A stretch of 64,000 nt of DNA from Melampsora larici-populina 98AG31 (lineage: Eukaryota; Basidiomycota; Pucciniomycetes; Pucciniales; Melampsoraceae), in contig NW_006768773.1 in the NCBI RefSeq assembly GCF_000204055.1, positions 651,879-715,878 of the forward strand. The letters are read 5' to 3'. Both the position numbers and the translations under genes were made by a program. The notes under the pieces are model-generated. The model saw only the letters and a program-made list of their open reading frames with translations. It was not told where the DNA came from and did no database searches. Positions within the stretch are counted from its first letter, which is position 1; each line of letters starts with the position of its first letter. This document shows positions 12,371 through 23,800 of the stretch, piece after piece.

Positions 12371-12721
12371 TATAGTCTATCAACCTTTATGATGCAAATT
12401 GACTGAGTTATTGAGGTTTGAAAAAAATCACAAATGAAAAATACTATGTTTATATTATACTGACAAATGAAATCTTGAATATCTTCTAGCCTCATCATAT
12501 AATTTGAAATTGATATTACTTTCTGCCATATTTATCTCCACATTTTTGTCCTGCAGTCTTGCTCCACAGGAAGTATGTCTATATGTAATTTTTGATTGTC
12601 TATAGAGGTGTGATTTTCTGAAGCTGTTTGATTTTGAGGCAAATTGTGAGGAAATGAATGGAAAAAAGCATTCTCAAATGGATTGATATACATGTACAAT
12701 CATAAAGGTTAATAGACTATA
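12371..12721. mobile_element. 351-bp MITE, TA target site
   Basis: The ends are inverted copies of TATAGTCTATYAACCTTTAT followed by GAT. A TA dinucleotide flanks each end (12369-12370 and 12722-12723). There is no coding sequence. TA target sites fit the Tc1/mariner superfamily, but the family is not identified. Confidence 0.75.
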
Positions 12722-12723
12722 TA

Positions 12724-13033
12724 TTAGGGGTATTCAAAACTCCAGGAAGGTGTCCCAGAAGTATCAAAAATTGACATCCATAAACTTCTGGCCAACACTT
12801 CCAAAAAAAAATGAGTTTTGGTTTCTGGGCTCCAGAAGCATCTTTGCATATACCCCTTCACTTTGCATCAACTCAATCAACACCACCCCATAATACTCAT
12901 ACATATGGGGTCATCAACATGCTATTGTTGTTCTCAATAAAGGGATACATCCATGTTCTCATTAAGCTATCATCAACTCAATCTGTGAATGATCAATTTG
13001 ATCTTATCATCACTTCAACAAAATGTTTGTTTG
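12724..13033. other. Spacer between two MITEs
   Basis: One 79-codon chance frame; no supported feature. Confidence 0.4.
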
Positions 13034-13035
13034 TA

Positions 13036-13717
13036 CAGCCCTTTGCATGATTGATGACTTGGGAGAAAAAAACTCTGAGTTTTCAAAAATAACCTTGAGT
13101 TTATTCAAAAAGTGACTGACTTCTTTTGAAAAGTGACTAAGTTTTTTCAAAAACTGGGCAAGAAGTTGGTTGAATCAATTGATATCACCAATCACAAACA
13201 AACTTGATTCCTCTTGCTTTGAGCTCAAGCATTATTTGTAGCCCATTTTGGTAACAATCATCATGGTGTATGGCTATCCTTGTCTCAACTTTCTACTTTT
13301 GATGAATGCATTCAAATTATGTGATTAAAATTGTTGGCTCTCCCCTTTTGAATTATCACGGAATTATACCATCAGATTTGTCCATTTGAACTCTTCCCAC
13401 AAGGTCGAACAAACCTGTTCTCCACATCAATCAAAGGGAATACCAACAAATTCATTTGATGTGTTTGAAGCCACTGAATGATGCAAAACTTGAGTTGAAT
13501 CATTGTCAGTAAACTCCATCCAAGTTGAGAGAGATATGTACCATATTTGAAGCTGATGTGTGCAATTGAGATGAGGGATCAGATATGATTGTTCAATCAA
13601 CTTGAGAGAGTAAACATAAAGAAAGAGCTCACTCAGTTTTTGTTAAACTCAATGAGTTTGTGAAAAAAACTCAAGCTTTTTCTCTTTTTCCAAAGCCATT
13701 AATCCTGCAAAGGGCTG
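13036..13717. mobile_element. 682-bp MITE, TA target site
   Basis: Terminal inverted repeats CAGCCCTTTGCA.GATT.ATG with further similarity to about 30 bases. TA at 13034-13035 and 13718-13719. No open frame of note. The right end directly abuts the palindromic array at 13720, so the element probably inserted into that array and marks the truncation of its left side. Confidence 0.82.
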
Positions 13718-13719
13718 TA

Positions 13720-15215
13720 TTTTGAGAGTGAAGGAGGGGGATGGGGTCAAAAGTGTTGTATTAAACTAGACCTGATTTTCAATTTTGTCATCTGGGGGGA
13801 AATACATTGGCAAATATCCTACATCTTCAATGAGAACTGGTCCTGTTTTGTTGAAGAGCGGGAGCGGGAATATTTTTAGGAATTTTTTGAGTAAGATTTT
13901 GAGAGTGAAGGAGGGGGATGGGGTCAAAAGTGTTATATTGAACTAGGCCTGATTTCCAATTTTGTCATCTGGGGGGAAAGATATTGGCAAATATCCTACA
14001 TCTTCAATGAGAACTGGCCCTGTTTTGTTGAAGAGCGGGAGCGGGAATATTTTTTTAAACTGTTTGAGTAAGATTTTGAGAGTGAAAAAGGTGGATGGCA
14101 TCAAAAGTGTTATATTAAACTAGCCCTGATTTTCAATTTTGTCATCTGGGGGGAAAGATGATGGCAAATATCCTGCATCTTCAATGAGTGTTGGGCCATT
14201 TTTTCTGCAAAGTGGGGGCAGAGATGATTGTTAACATGTGTTTGAGTGGAATTTTGAGAATGAGAGAAGGCTTTGATGCAAAAAGTGTTATATCAAACTA
14301 GCCTTTAATTTCCATTTTGTCATCTGGGGGAAGAGATATTGACACATTTCCAACATCTTCATTGCGTTTGGTGTGATTTGTACATGGATTTTGGGTCAGA
14401 AATGATTATGCACAGTTTTTTCACACTTCTGGTCATTCCACTTGTAATGCCAATTTCAACACAAATTCTTCCAAAATAGATCCCAAACACATTGAATATG
14501 TTGGAAATGTGCCAATATCTCTTCCCCCAGATGACAAAATTGAAAATCAGGTATAGTTCAATATAACACTTTTTGCATCAAAGCCTTCCCTCATTCTCAA
14601 AATTCCACTCAAACACATGTTAACAATCATCTCTGCCCCCACTTTGCAGAAAAAATGGCCCAACACTCATTGAAGATGCAGGATATTTGCCATCATCTTT
14701 CCCCCCGGATGACAAAATTGAAAATCAGGGCTAGTTTAATATAACACTTTTGATGCCATCCACCTTTTTCACTCTCAAAATCTTACTCAAACAGTTTAAA
14801 AAAATATTCCCGCTCCCGCTCTTCAACAAAACAGGGCCAGTTCTCATTGAAGATGCAGGATATTTGCCATCATCTTTCCCCCCGGATGACAAAATTGAAA
14901 ATCAGGGCTAGTTTAATATAACACTTTTGATGCCATCCACCTTTTTCACTCTCAAAATCTTACTCAAACAGTTTAAAAAAATATTCCCGCTCCCGCTCTT
15001 CAACAAAACAGGGCCAGTTCTCATTGAAGATGTAGGATATTTGCCAATGTATTTCCCCCCAGATGACAAAATTGAAAATCAGGTCTAGTTTAATATAACA
15101 CTTTTGACCTCATCCCCCTCCTTCACTCTCAAAATCTCACTCAAAGAATTTCTAAAAATATTCCCGCTCCCGCTTCTCAACAAAACAGGACCAAGGACCA
15201 GTTCTCATTGAAGAT
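13720..15215. repeat. 1.5-kb palindrome made of ~175-bp tandem units in two opposed arrays
   Basis: Four head-to-tail units start at 13720, 13895, 14072 and 14251, each with TTTGAGAGTGAAGGAGGGGG or a variant, TTTTCAATTTTGTCATCTGG and (in the first two or three) GAGCGGGAGCGGGAATAT. After a unique centre near 14400-14480 the same units follow in reverse orientation to about 15215, one of them duplicated almost exactly (14700-14850 and 14877-15030). A transcript through it would fold into a very long hairpin. No protein is encoded. Confidence 0.9.
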
Positions 15216-16004
15216 GTTGGAAATAAAACCGGACTTAAGTGGGGATCCAACCTTTTGTGATTGGCCAGCATTGTGTCTTCATTCAACTGACCTGTATTTC
15301 CTTATCTTACCTGTCTTTTTGCTACTTCAAACCTCATAAATTTGCTGGAACACCCCTCTGATTCACACATATACCCGGATATGGATGAGGACCAACAGTC
15401 ACCAGGCCAATGAACTCTCTTTCCAATTAATTTTGGCCACGTCACCATTTAATTCAACTTTGGTCAACACATTCTTTACGTAGATGTTTAGCGTTGTTTC
15501 ATTCAATCAAACATCTAGCCATGGTTTCAGCTTATTGCATTGTATTTAAATTATACAGCCTGCACTTTCAAAAACAGATGACTAATTGAAGATGGTTGTT
15601 CTTCGACACCTGCCAAGCACTTTGTCTGACAGGCAGGGTCGAGGTCGGAGATGATGACTGATTGGGTGCGTTGAACGCACCTTGTTTTTTGTTGAACGCA
15701 CCTTGTTTTTTTCAATGTCAAGTAGGGTGCCTTGAACACACCTTGCATTTTTTCCCCGATTTGGGTCCTTTGATTCTCGAACAGTCCTTGACTGGTTGTT
15801 CAATCTCGAAGATGAATAAACCAATGAACTGAATGAGTGTATTTGAAATTGATCTCATGGTCATCTTGTTATTTTTTGACCATCGTGGTCAAACATGATA
15901 TGTGCATACATGTCAAACATCATGTAGACCATTTGAAATGTGAACTGTTGTAAGTACTAACCTTCAAAATCTTTCATTCAAGATTCTTCTGAGATTACGG
16001 ACCC
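15216..16004. other. Intergenic with a short repeated motif
   Basis: The motif TTGAACGCACCTTGTTTTT appears twice and as a variant once at 15669-15755, the first copy preceded by GGTGCG so that GGTGCGTTGAACGCACC is a small palindrome. Otherwise no feature is seen. Confidence 0.5.
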
Positions 16005-16495
16005 TTGGGTGCCAGATTGATCTGGGAAACCAGATCAATCTGGCGACAAATCTCGGAACCAGATCAATCTGGCGACAAATTGCCTGCCCCACTCCCAGAG
16101 TGAGTCTGCGTCTTGGATTCAAACTCAATCTGAGATGTAGGGATCACATGATAGACAATATCACGTGGGATTCATCTGGCCAGATCCATCCCACGTGATA
16201 TTGTCTCATCAAAGTAGGTCTGGTTGAGGTAGACTACGGACAAGATCACGTGGGATGCATCTGACCAGATGCATCTGTATGGTCACGTGAGAAGATGCAT
16301 CTGGCTCCAGAATCTCACTCAAGCTGAGATGTAGGGATCACGTGATATTCAGTGCATCAGATGTATCTGGCCAGGTCCATCCCACGTGATATTGTCTCAT
16401 CAAAGTAGGTCTGGATGAGGTGGACTGCAGACAAGATCACGTGGGATGCATCTGTATGGTCACGTGAGAAGATGCATCTGGCTCCTGAATCCAGA
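16005..16495. promoter_or_regulatory. Dense array of palindromic E-box-like sites upstream of a gene
   Basis: Two tandem copies (about 16127-16320 and 16321-16493) hold eight CACGTG cores, mostly as TCACGTGGG or CCCACGTGA, interleaved with CAGATGCATCTG-type palindromes; CCAGATCAATCTGG copies precede them. CACGTG and CANNTG are E-boxes bound by bHLH proteins in fungi, so a regulatory role for the gene starting at 16624 is reasonable. A transposon-derived origin is equally possible. Confidence 0.55.
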
Positions 16496-16623
16496 TCTCC
16501 GAAGTATCACGGACCAACGAAGTGACACCCCATCCCTATCATCTTCAGCATCCAACGCTCAAAGCTCACACAAATTGAAGCACTGATCGACCACAATACT
16601 CGTACTCTACACCTTACCTTACC

Positions 16624-18568
16624 ATGCGTCTAACTCGAGCAGCTTCTAGTAAGAACAAACATCAGAACAAACGGACCAATGACACCGAATGTGAAACGGA
16701 CATTACCTCGACTGGAGCCCCTCAAAAGCGTAAACAACACAAAGCAAACCCTGCGCAACCACCTGCTGCCGAGGAGAACAATACCACCCCCACCGACAGC
16801 AATCAAAACTCTACCGGGCCGCGAGAATCTGATTCCGAACCCCCGCCTGAAGAATCCATCGAAGATTTGGCTAGCATGGGCCAGAAGGATGTTGTATTGT
16901 TTGAATCAACTGTCAATATTAATAACTTTCTGAAGATGGGAAGACCATGGCCCGTCCAACGTATTCAAGGTGTCATCGATGCCAGAGGGAATGATCAAGA
17001 AACCTCTCACATTCCACCCGAGATTCTTGCGGAGGCTAGACTAGCAAAACAGTGCTATGAAAAGACGAAGTGGATGTTGGCTGCAATTGGCAAGGTGAAA
17101 CATGACGTATTAGAGAAGGAGCTGTAAGTGATCTACCTATCTTTCTACTTTTTAATCATCTGTGATCCTTACATTTCAATTTCCATATGTTTATTAGTGG
17201 TGAGGGCAGTCCTCCACGGCCTCGTGATATTTATTGAAGGTTCATGGCTTACGGCGTAGATTCGTTACGTCTTAAAAGTCAGTTTCAGGATACCTACTTG
17301 ATTTATAACATTTTTCACTGACCATGTCTTTTTTTCGTTAGTGCCAAATGGTCGGAAAGCCGAAAACAGCGGCAACATCATGGCACTCCGTAATGCAGAA
17401 GCCACAAGAATTTGGGGTAATTACAACGCTAAAGAACGTCGGGTTTTTCACAAAGATTATTTCTTTGCCTTAGCCGGTGTTCCTGATCTTGATAACCCCG
17501 AAGACAACGATTCTCCCGCCACCATTCCTCTGCTTACAAATGAAGAAGAAGAGATATACCGACCTCTTTACGAGAAACTTGTCGATCACGAGAAAGTCAT
17601 GCAAGAACAAGGCGTCCAACACTTGGAAAAGAATTTGAACAAAAAGTCGTTGAAGTGTGTTCGTAAGGTTGGAAAGATGGTAAGTGCTCTCCTTTGCTCG
17701 ACTTTTATCTGTCCTTTTGTTGACTTTACCTCCCTCATTTCCGCTAGCTGGCCCGTGATGGTGCACGTTTAAAATTCAAATACATATTGATGGCTTCAAG
17801 TGCTCATCCTCCGAACTCTAAAACTGGCGCTGGATGGACCAGAAGGTTCACAACTGTACCCAGTGTTACCAGGTGGGCTGATCGTGAAATTGGCTTAGGT
17901 CCTGTCTTCGCTACCGTAGCACAAGGACAGTCAATGATCAAAGCCATATCCGAAGCAAATAAGAAAACCCAAAAGAAACAAAATAGCAGTCAGCCTCAGC
18001 CGAGTGATGTGTTGAAGACCGAGCTGGCGAGTCTCTTGAACAAACAACTTGGTACGTGTTAATTTCTTGGGTGATCTGTTTTCTCATCTTGGGTGTATTA
18101 CTGATGCGGGATTTCTTGTCTCCTTCCTTGTTTGTAGTTGATACACTTGGCTATAATCCCACTCGAGGTAAACAATTTCCCCTTACCGGTGACCCAGTGG
18201 CAGGCCTTCTTAAGCGTAAGATACCGGTGCAAATCATACAAGAACCCGGCTCCAAACTCAGCTCTGAAGATTTGAAAGTCGGTCACAAGGCAATGCACAA
18301 GGTGCATCGTCAGGAATGGATGGATGATTTAACTACAAATCATTTTAGATTGGAACTTCTGGAAGGACATGAAAAAGAAGACAACACGAGTAAACCAGAA
18401 CAAAAGACTAAAAGTATTAAAATTCCAAATGGAAAAGGGAAGCGTGGCAAAAAAGTGAAGTCACAGGAGTTTGTAGACGAGGAGGAGGAGGCGGAGGAGG
18501 AGGTGGTGGATGATGAGGATGAGGATGAGGATGAGGATGAGAATGTTGAGGATGATGATGGTCATTAG
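16624..18568 (+). pseudogene. Acidic-tailed, probably nuclear protein of unknown family; one in-frame TGA
   Basis: Exons 16624-17123, 17198-17277, 17342-17679, 17748-18051 and 18138-18568 join in phase (551 codons). The N-terminus is basic and low-complexity (KNKHQNKR, QKRKQHK). The middle is well-formed globular sequence: a run including NAEATRIWGNYNAKERRVFH, a second including TGAGWTRRF and ADREIGLGP. The C-terminus has a basic patch (KGKRGKKVK) and then an acidic tail of Asp/Glu, typical of nuclear or chromatin proteins. I do not recognise a named domain. In exon 2 the frame meets TGA at 17235-17237 in the context D-I-Y-stop-R-F-M, best explained as mutated TGG. The gene may thus be dead, or the exon may be wrongly drawn. 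It is framed by palindromic arrays on both sides. Confidence 0.6.
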
Positions 18569-18754
18569 AGGCAATGTAATAGATGCAATTGTTGTAGTCC
18601 TCTTCATTTCTTTTGTGTCTAACTTGAAATAAATAAGCTTGTCTGTCTTTGGCCTCAATTAATTTGATTTCTTCCATTTTTTGTGAGATGAAATGAAGTA
18701 TGAACTTGTATGAACTTGAGGTATTGGTGCCATAAGTTTGCTTTGCATAACGTG
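18569..18754. other. 3' flank of the acidic-tailed gene
   Basis: A/T-rich; the likely polyadenylation zone, with AATAAA inside GAAATAAATAAGC near 18628. Confidence 0.35.
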
Positions 18755-19260
18755 CATGTAGCCTGTCAGATGCATCTGGCTCATGCTACCTCAGATGGCA
18801 TCTGAGGATTCTAAGATGATCTGACCTGTTAATTGTGCCGGATCAGATGCATCTACATAGCCTGCCAGATGCATCTGAGTATTCCTTAAGCTGCAGATCT
18901 TACTGATCTGATCATCTGGATTTGGACGTCCTACCAGCCCCAGTCAGGGCCTTTGGTCGAGTTGCGTGGCGCCTCTCCAGATGCATCTGGGGGTCCAGAT
19001 CAATCTGCCTCAGGGATATTCGATCTATTGGACACTTTGGACCTCCAGATGTGTCTGTAGGTATTTGACACTACAGATGAGTCTGTTGTGCGTAATGACT
19101 TGTTCTGCTTGGAGTGCAGTCATTGCTATAGGCCTCTCAGATGGATCTGGTAGCTGTCTGTTGAAGTTCATCAAGGCAGTACATCCAGATGCATCTGCCC
19201 CTACACAGGTTGAGGGACTTCAAGTACACGGGATATATCATCAGATGCATCTGTCGCTCT
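18755..19260. repeat. Array of CAGATGCATCTG-type palindromes
   Basis: At least eleven sites of the form CAGATGCATCTG or close variants (GTG, GAG, CAA or GGAT in the centre) lie within 500 bp, at about 18758, 18792, 18844, 18863, 18976, 18992, 19046, 19072, 19136, 19183 and 19239. They are not evenly spaced, so this is not a simple tandem repeat. The same half-sites occur upstream of the gene and in the minisatellite at 30.2-30.8 kb. Confidence 0.75.
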
Positions 19261-19344
19261 GACTTTGATCTGTGTGCTGTTTTACGGGCTCAATCCGTAG
19301 GAAACATACATACATTTTAACGGGTGCAGTCCGTGCGTTTCCTG

Positions 19345-20628
19345 TGACACAGGTGGTTCAACTTCCAGGACAAGCGACCACGTGAAGAAGATGGTGATGA
19401 GTCTGACGCACCGGATCCGAGTGTCAGCAAGAAAAAGCAAAAGACCTCAAAGGCAAGTTTGTTCTGTTTTGCGCTGTCTGCTTCTCAGATCCCCACTCAT
19501 GTTGTTTTACTTTTATCTTCTCTAGGGCAAGGGCACAAAGGACAAGTTGGTTCCTGACGTGGTTGACGTTGACCAGGTCTCATCTTCAGATGAAAACGCT
19601 GAAACATGTCCGGGTCAATCGAAGGACGTTATTTTTCTCCTTAAGTATTATGGAAAGCCGGAGAATTATAAGAAGGAGGTTTGTTTGTTCTTTGACTTCA
19701 TTCATTGATACATTTGCAATGACAGATTCAAGTTTACATTCCATCAGCAAGTGATGATCAAGCTCTGACTGGTGCAGAGGTCTGATCAGCTTGTGAACCA
19801 GTGAGGATTTACAACTGGTGTGTAACCTCACTGGTTTTGGTGGAATTGAACAAACCTGAGTCTGGAATGTATTTTTTAGTGACTCAAAAATCACTGATTT
19901 ATTCCATTTCACATTATTTGTTTGATTTTCTATTTTGTTTATCTATTTTCAAGACTGGGTCATTCAAGCGTCATTACCCATGTAATTTTTGTGGCCAATG
20001 GTTTACCCGTGGAATCAAATCGAACAACAACCTCTATGCTCATCAAGATGGGGATGAGCATCGCAAACCTTGTGTTAACCGTCAGAAGGCAATCAAGTCG
20101 GGAATGCAGCTTCCACAAACTTATCAGCAATTACAGAAGGCTGCAAAGAAGCAGACACCTGCCGGAAAGTTCATGGATGGTTTCCTTGATCGGCCTGCTT
20201 TCACGGTCCAGATGCTCAACGTGCTTCTTGTGCTCTGGATTGTGCAACATGCTCTTGCCTGGGCACGGTTTTCTGACCCAATCTTGTGAAGCGCTTTCAA
20301 GTTGGCCAACCCGTCAGCCAACATGCAATCACCAACATGGGCTGCACAAACAGCCAAGAAAGTTTACAAGGCGCTTCACTCAGAGGTTTTGAAAAAAATA
20401 AAGGTTTGTTAATTTTGTTTATTTAACTTTATGTTCTTTAAATTGACCGTTTTATCAATTCCACAGTTTAACACCAGCCGTATCTGGTTAGTCCACGATG
20501 TATGGACCACCCGAGGAAATCGATATGCTTTCATAGCATTGATTGCTTGCTATATCAATGCGGATTTTAAGTACTGCAGAGTCTTGCTAACTCTGAAGAT
20601 GGTTGCATGGAATCATTATGGTGCGCTG
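19345..20628 (+). pseudogene. N-terminal half of a Restless-like hAT transposase, cut by a Gypsy element
   Basis: Readable pieces in order: a basic nuclear segment (KRPREEDGDESD, KKKQKTSK), a BED-like finger (CNFCGQWFTRGIK, then YAHQDGDEHRKPC), an F-x-x-P helix region (FKLANPSANMQSPTWAAQTA), and the start of the catalytic core (WLVHDVWTTRGNRYAF, with the first Asp). The sequence stops at WNHYGALC where the LTR begins at 20629; the rest of the transposase is not found beyond the retroelement. One in-frame TGA lies at 20287-20289, where the family normally has Arg. One likely intron starts with GC rather than GT (AAAG^GCAAGT near 19452). Confidence 0.72.
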
Positions 20629-20799
20629 TGTTAAGGCCTTGGTGCTTGAGAGAGATGCAAGAGAGAGGTGAAAGATGACTTCTAGTAGGTAATAGAGTGC
20701 AACATGAAGAGCAGTAAAAAGTCTGCTTGGCAGAGCTCCAAGTACGCAGAGATCTCAGTACAAGCATGTGGTCTATGTATAAGAATACGGCTCATAACA
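20629..20799 (-). repeat. 3' long terminal repeat of the Gypsy element (171 bp)
   Basis: Read on the minus strand it begins TGTTATGAGCC and ends GGCCTTAACA, with TGTTA/TAACA short inverted termini. Just upstream on that strand is a purine tract (AAAAGGGGGAG), as expected of the plus-strand primer site. A second copy was not found at the gag side. Confidence 0.7.
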
Positions 20800-20890
20800 C
20801 CACTCCCCCTTTTATGACTCGACCTCCTTTTGACAGGCCAGCATCTTTCCACGGGTTAGCATTAAAAACCCAGTGGGAAAAGCTTCACCC

Positions 20891-23800
20891 TCACGTCTTT
20901 CTCCGTACCCTGTGGTATCGCCGTTCTGCTTGAGGATATTTCTCGTTAAACTCCCTAATTAAATCTTGTGCGTTACCCATTGCAGTTTCTGGTTCCCATG
21001 AAATGTGACTTGGGTCATCACTTTTCCAGCTGATTAGATATTGAATTTTACCTTTGTGAATCCTTTTGTCTAAAATCTCTGATATTTCGAATTCTTCATT
21101 ATCTTGAATTATGACAGGTAGTGGAGGTTCTTGATGTTGGCTTTCAATTTTGCTTGCGTCGAATTTCCTCAATAAGTTGACATGGAATACTGGATGAATC
21201 ATTTCCATTGACTTTGGGAGATCTAATTTGTACGCATTAGTGGATACACGATTCAGTATTGAAAAAGGTCCCAACCAGCGATGTGAAAACTTAGCAGTAG
21301 GTCTCGTGGTTGAAATATTTTTGCTATTCAACCATACTTTTGTTCCAATGTTACATTCCGGAGTTTGAGTTACTTTCTTGTCATGTTGTTCAGTCATCGT
21401 GTCTTGCGCTAGCTGCATCGCGTCTTTTAATTCTTTTTGAATGTCATTGATTTGACTCATTCGCGCTTCCACAGATGGTAGACATTGGTCTCCTGAAGGT
21501 ATGTCCGTAAAGCTGACATTGTAACCGTAATTGGCCTTGAATGGCGACATACCTATTGAAACATGATCATTATTGTTGTAAGAGAATTCTGCCATTGGTA
21601 ATAAGGAACTCCAATTGTCTTGCTTGTATGATGTGAAGTGCCTTATGTACTGTTCGACAACTTTATTCGTTATTTCTGATTGACCGTCCGTTTGAGGATG
21701 ATATGCGGTCGAAGGCTGTGTAGTTATACCCAGTCTTTTGTTAATATCTTTTGTGAGCTTTGAAATGAAAATGTTACCTCTATCAGATGTAATAGTTTGA
21801 GGTGTTCCATGAAGTCTCCACACATTCTTAATCATACAATCAGCTAGTTTGTCGGAATTCATTGTTTTCCTGCATGGTACGAAATGAGCCATTTTTGTTA
21901 GCCGGTCAACCACTGTTAATATGCTGTCGTGTCCTTCAGATTCCGGTAAGTCCGTTATGAGATCATAGCACACGTCTAGCCATGGGCCGCTTGGGATAGG
22001 AAGAGGTTTGAGGCTTCCAAATGGTTTTGTCGTTCTTGATTTGACACGTTGGCAGGATTGGCAACCGTCAACGTACTGATTAGTGAAAGCTTTCATTGAC
22101 GGTCAGTGGTATCCGCGTTTCAATAGAGCCAGCGTTCTCATCCTGCCTGGGTGTCCTGCTAATCGACTGTCATGGCGAGAGCGTAAGATCTGGACCTTCA
22201 GTTCAGGGTCGTTTGGAACTACGACTTTCCCTTTAAAGTACAATATATCATTGATTACCTTGTAGTCATTAGTTATTTTTGAGAATGATGATTGTTCACA
22301 TAATTTCATGAGTTCAATTATTCTTGAGTCATTTTTCATTTTACGCTTGACTTCATTCAATATTTCAGTATCATTTAAGACTTCATTGTTCACTTCAGCA
22401 TCAAGTATTTCGATATGAGTTCCAGTTTCGCCCTCTAAAAACCAATTCTCTATGAAATCAAGCTCATCAATGAACGCATTGCTTGGTAAGTTGTGGGGTT
22501 TGAGAAGCTGTCCAAATGATAATTTTTCTGAGTTTGGGGGCATCAGGTCTGGTCTTCTTGACAGAGCATCCGGTTTAGTTGACTGCTTGACTGGTCGGAA
22601 TCGAATTTCGAAGTCAAAGCTTCCTAGTATCTCTGCCCACCAAGCTTGACATCTTGTTAACTCCTTGGTCGTAATTAAGGATTCAAGGTTCTTATGATCA
22701 GTGTAAACTATTACGTTTAATATGTTTGGATTACCTTCAAGATATTGCCTCCATTCCTTGAACGCCGAGATGACTGCCAGTAGTTCTTTATCAAATATTT
22801 CATAGTTTCGTTCAGCTTTGATGAGGGATCGTGAAAGGAATGCTACTGGATGTAGTTCGCCGTCATCTTGTGAAATTTGCGACAACACGGCACCCAAAGC
22901 ATAGTCAGAGCAATCACACTCTAGAACAAAAGGCCTATAAGGGTCAGCAATTTTTAAAATAGGTGCTGTTGTGAATGCTTTTTTCAGGAGCTGAAAAGAC
23001 TCTTCACGCTCTTTGGTCCATTCAAATTTGGTTTCTTTTTGAGAAAGTTTGTGTAGTGGGCGTGCTATTTTTGAAAACTGACTGATGAATCGACGATAGA
23101 AGTTGGCAAAGCCAATGAATGTTTGAACTTCTGATACGTTGCAAGGATTGGGCCATTCCGTTACTGCTTTGACTTTGGTATGATCCATCTTGATTTGATT
23201 TCGTGATATAACTAAGCCTAGGTAACTGATTTCCTTTTTCGAAAATTTGCATTTCTTGGTTTTAAGCCAGACATTTTGAGCTTTCAATATATCTAGGACT
23301 TCTTTGACTATTTTCTGATGATTTTCACCTCGTTTAGTATAAATTAAGATGTCATCTTGGTATGCAGCTACATTTCTTCCAATGTGATTTTTTAAGATAT
23401 CTTGAATGAAGTACTGGAAAAAACCGGGCGCACCTGTCGGGCCAAAGGGCATGGTTAAGGGTTCAAATTGTCCTTGTCTGCAGATAAATGCTAGTTTAGC
23501 TTCGTCGCCTTCCCTTACTCGTAGATTATTGTAACCATTTCTCATATCTAAGCTTGTGAATTCATCAGAGTCGAGTAAACTATCTATGAGTTCCATTGTT
23601 AACGGCAGAGGGTACTTATTCTTGACTGTTAGTGCGTTAAGTCTTCTGTAATCAAAACAAGGTCGCAGGCTGCCGTCCTTCTTTCCTGTAAACAATACCC
23701 GGGCCGCCCAAGGTGATGTTGTTCTTCGTATAGTGCCGTTTTCCAGGCCTTTACTGAGCATTTTGTCGAGTACGGCACTTTCCTTCGGTGACAACGGTAT

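Noticed and set aside
13720..15215. CRISPR-like array of regular repeats
   Set aside because: Units are ~175 bp, contiguous, without unique spacers and in two opposed orientations, in a eukaryotic genome.
18417..18677. His/Pro-rich protein on the minus strand
   Set aside because: It is the antisense shadow of the acidic tail (GAGGAT repeats).
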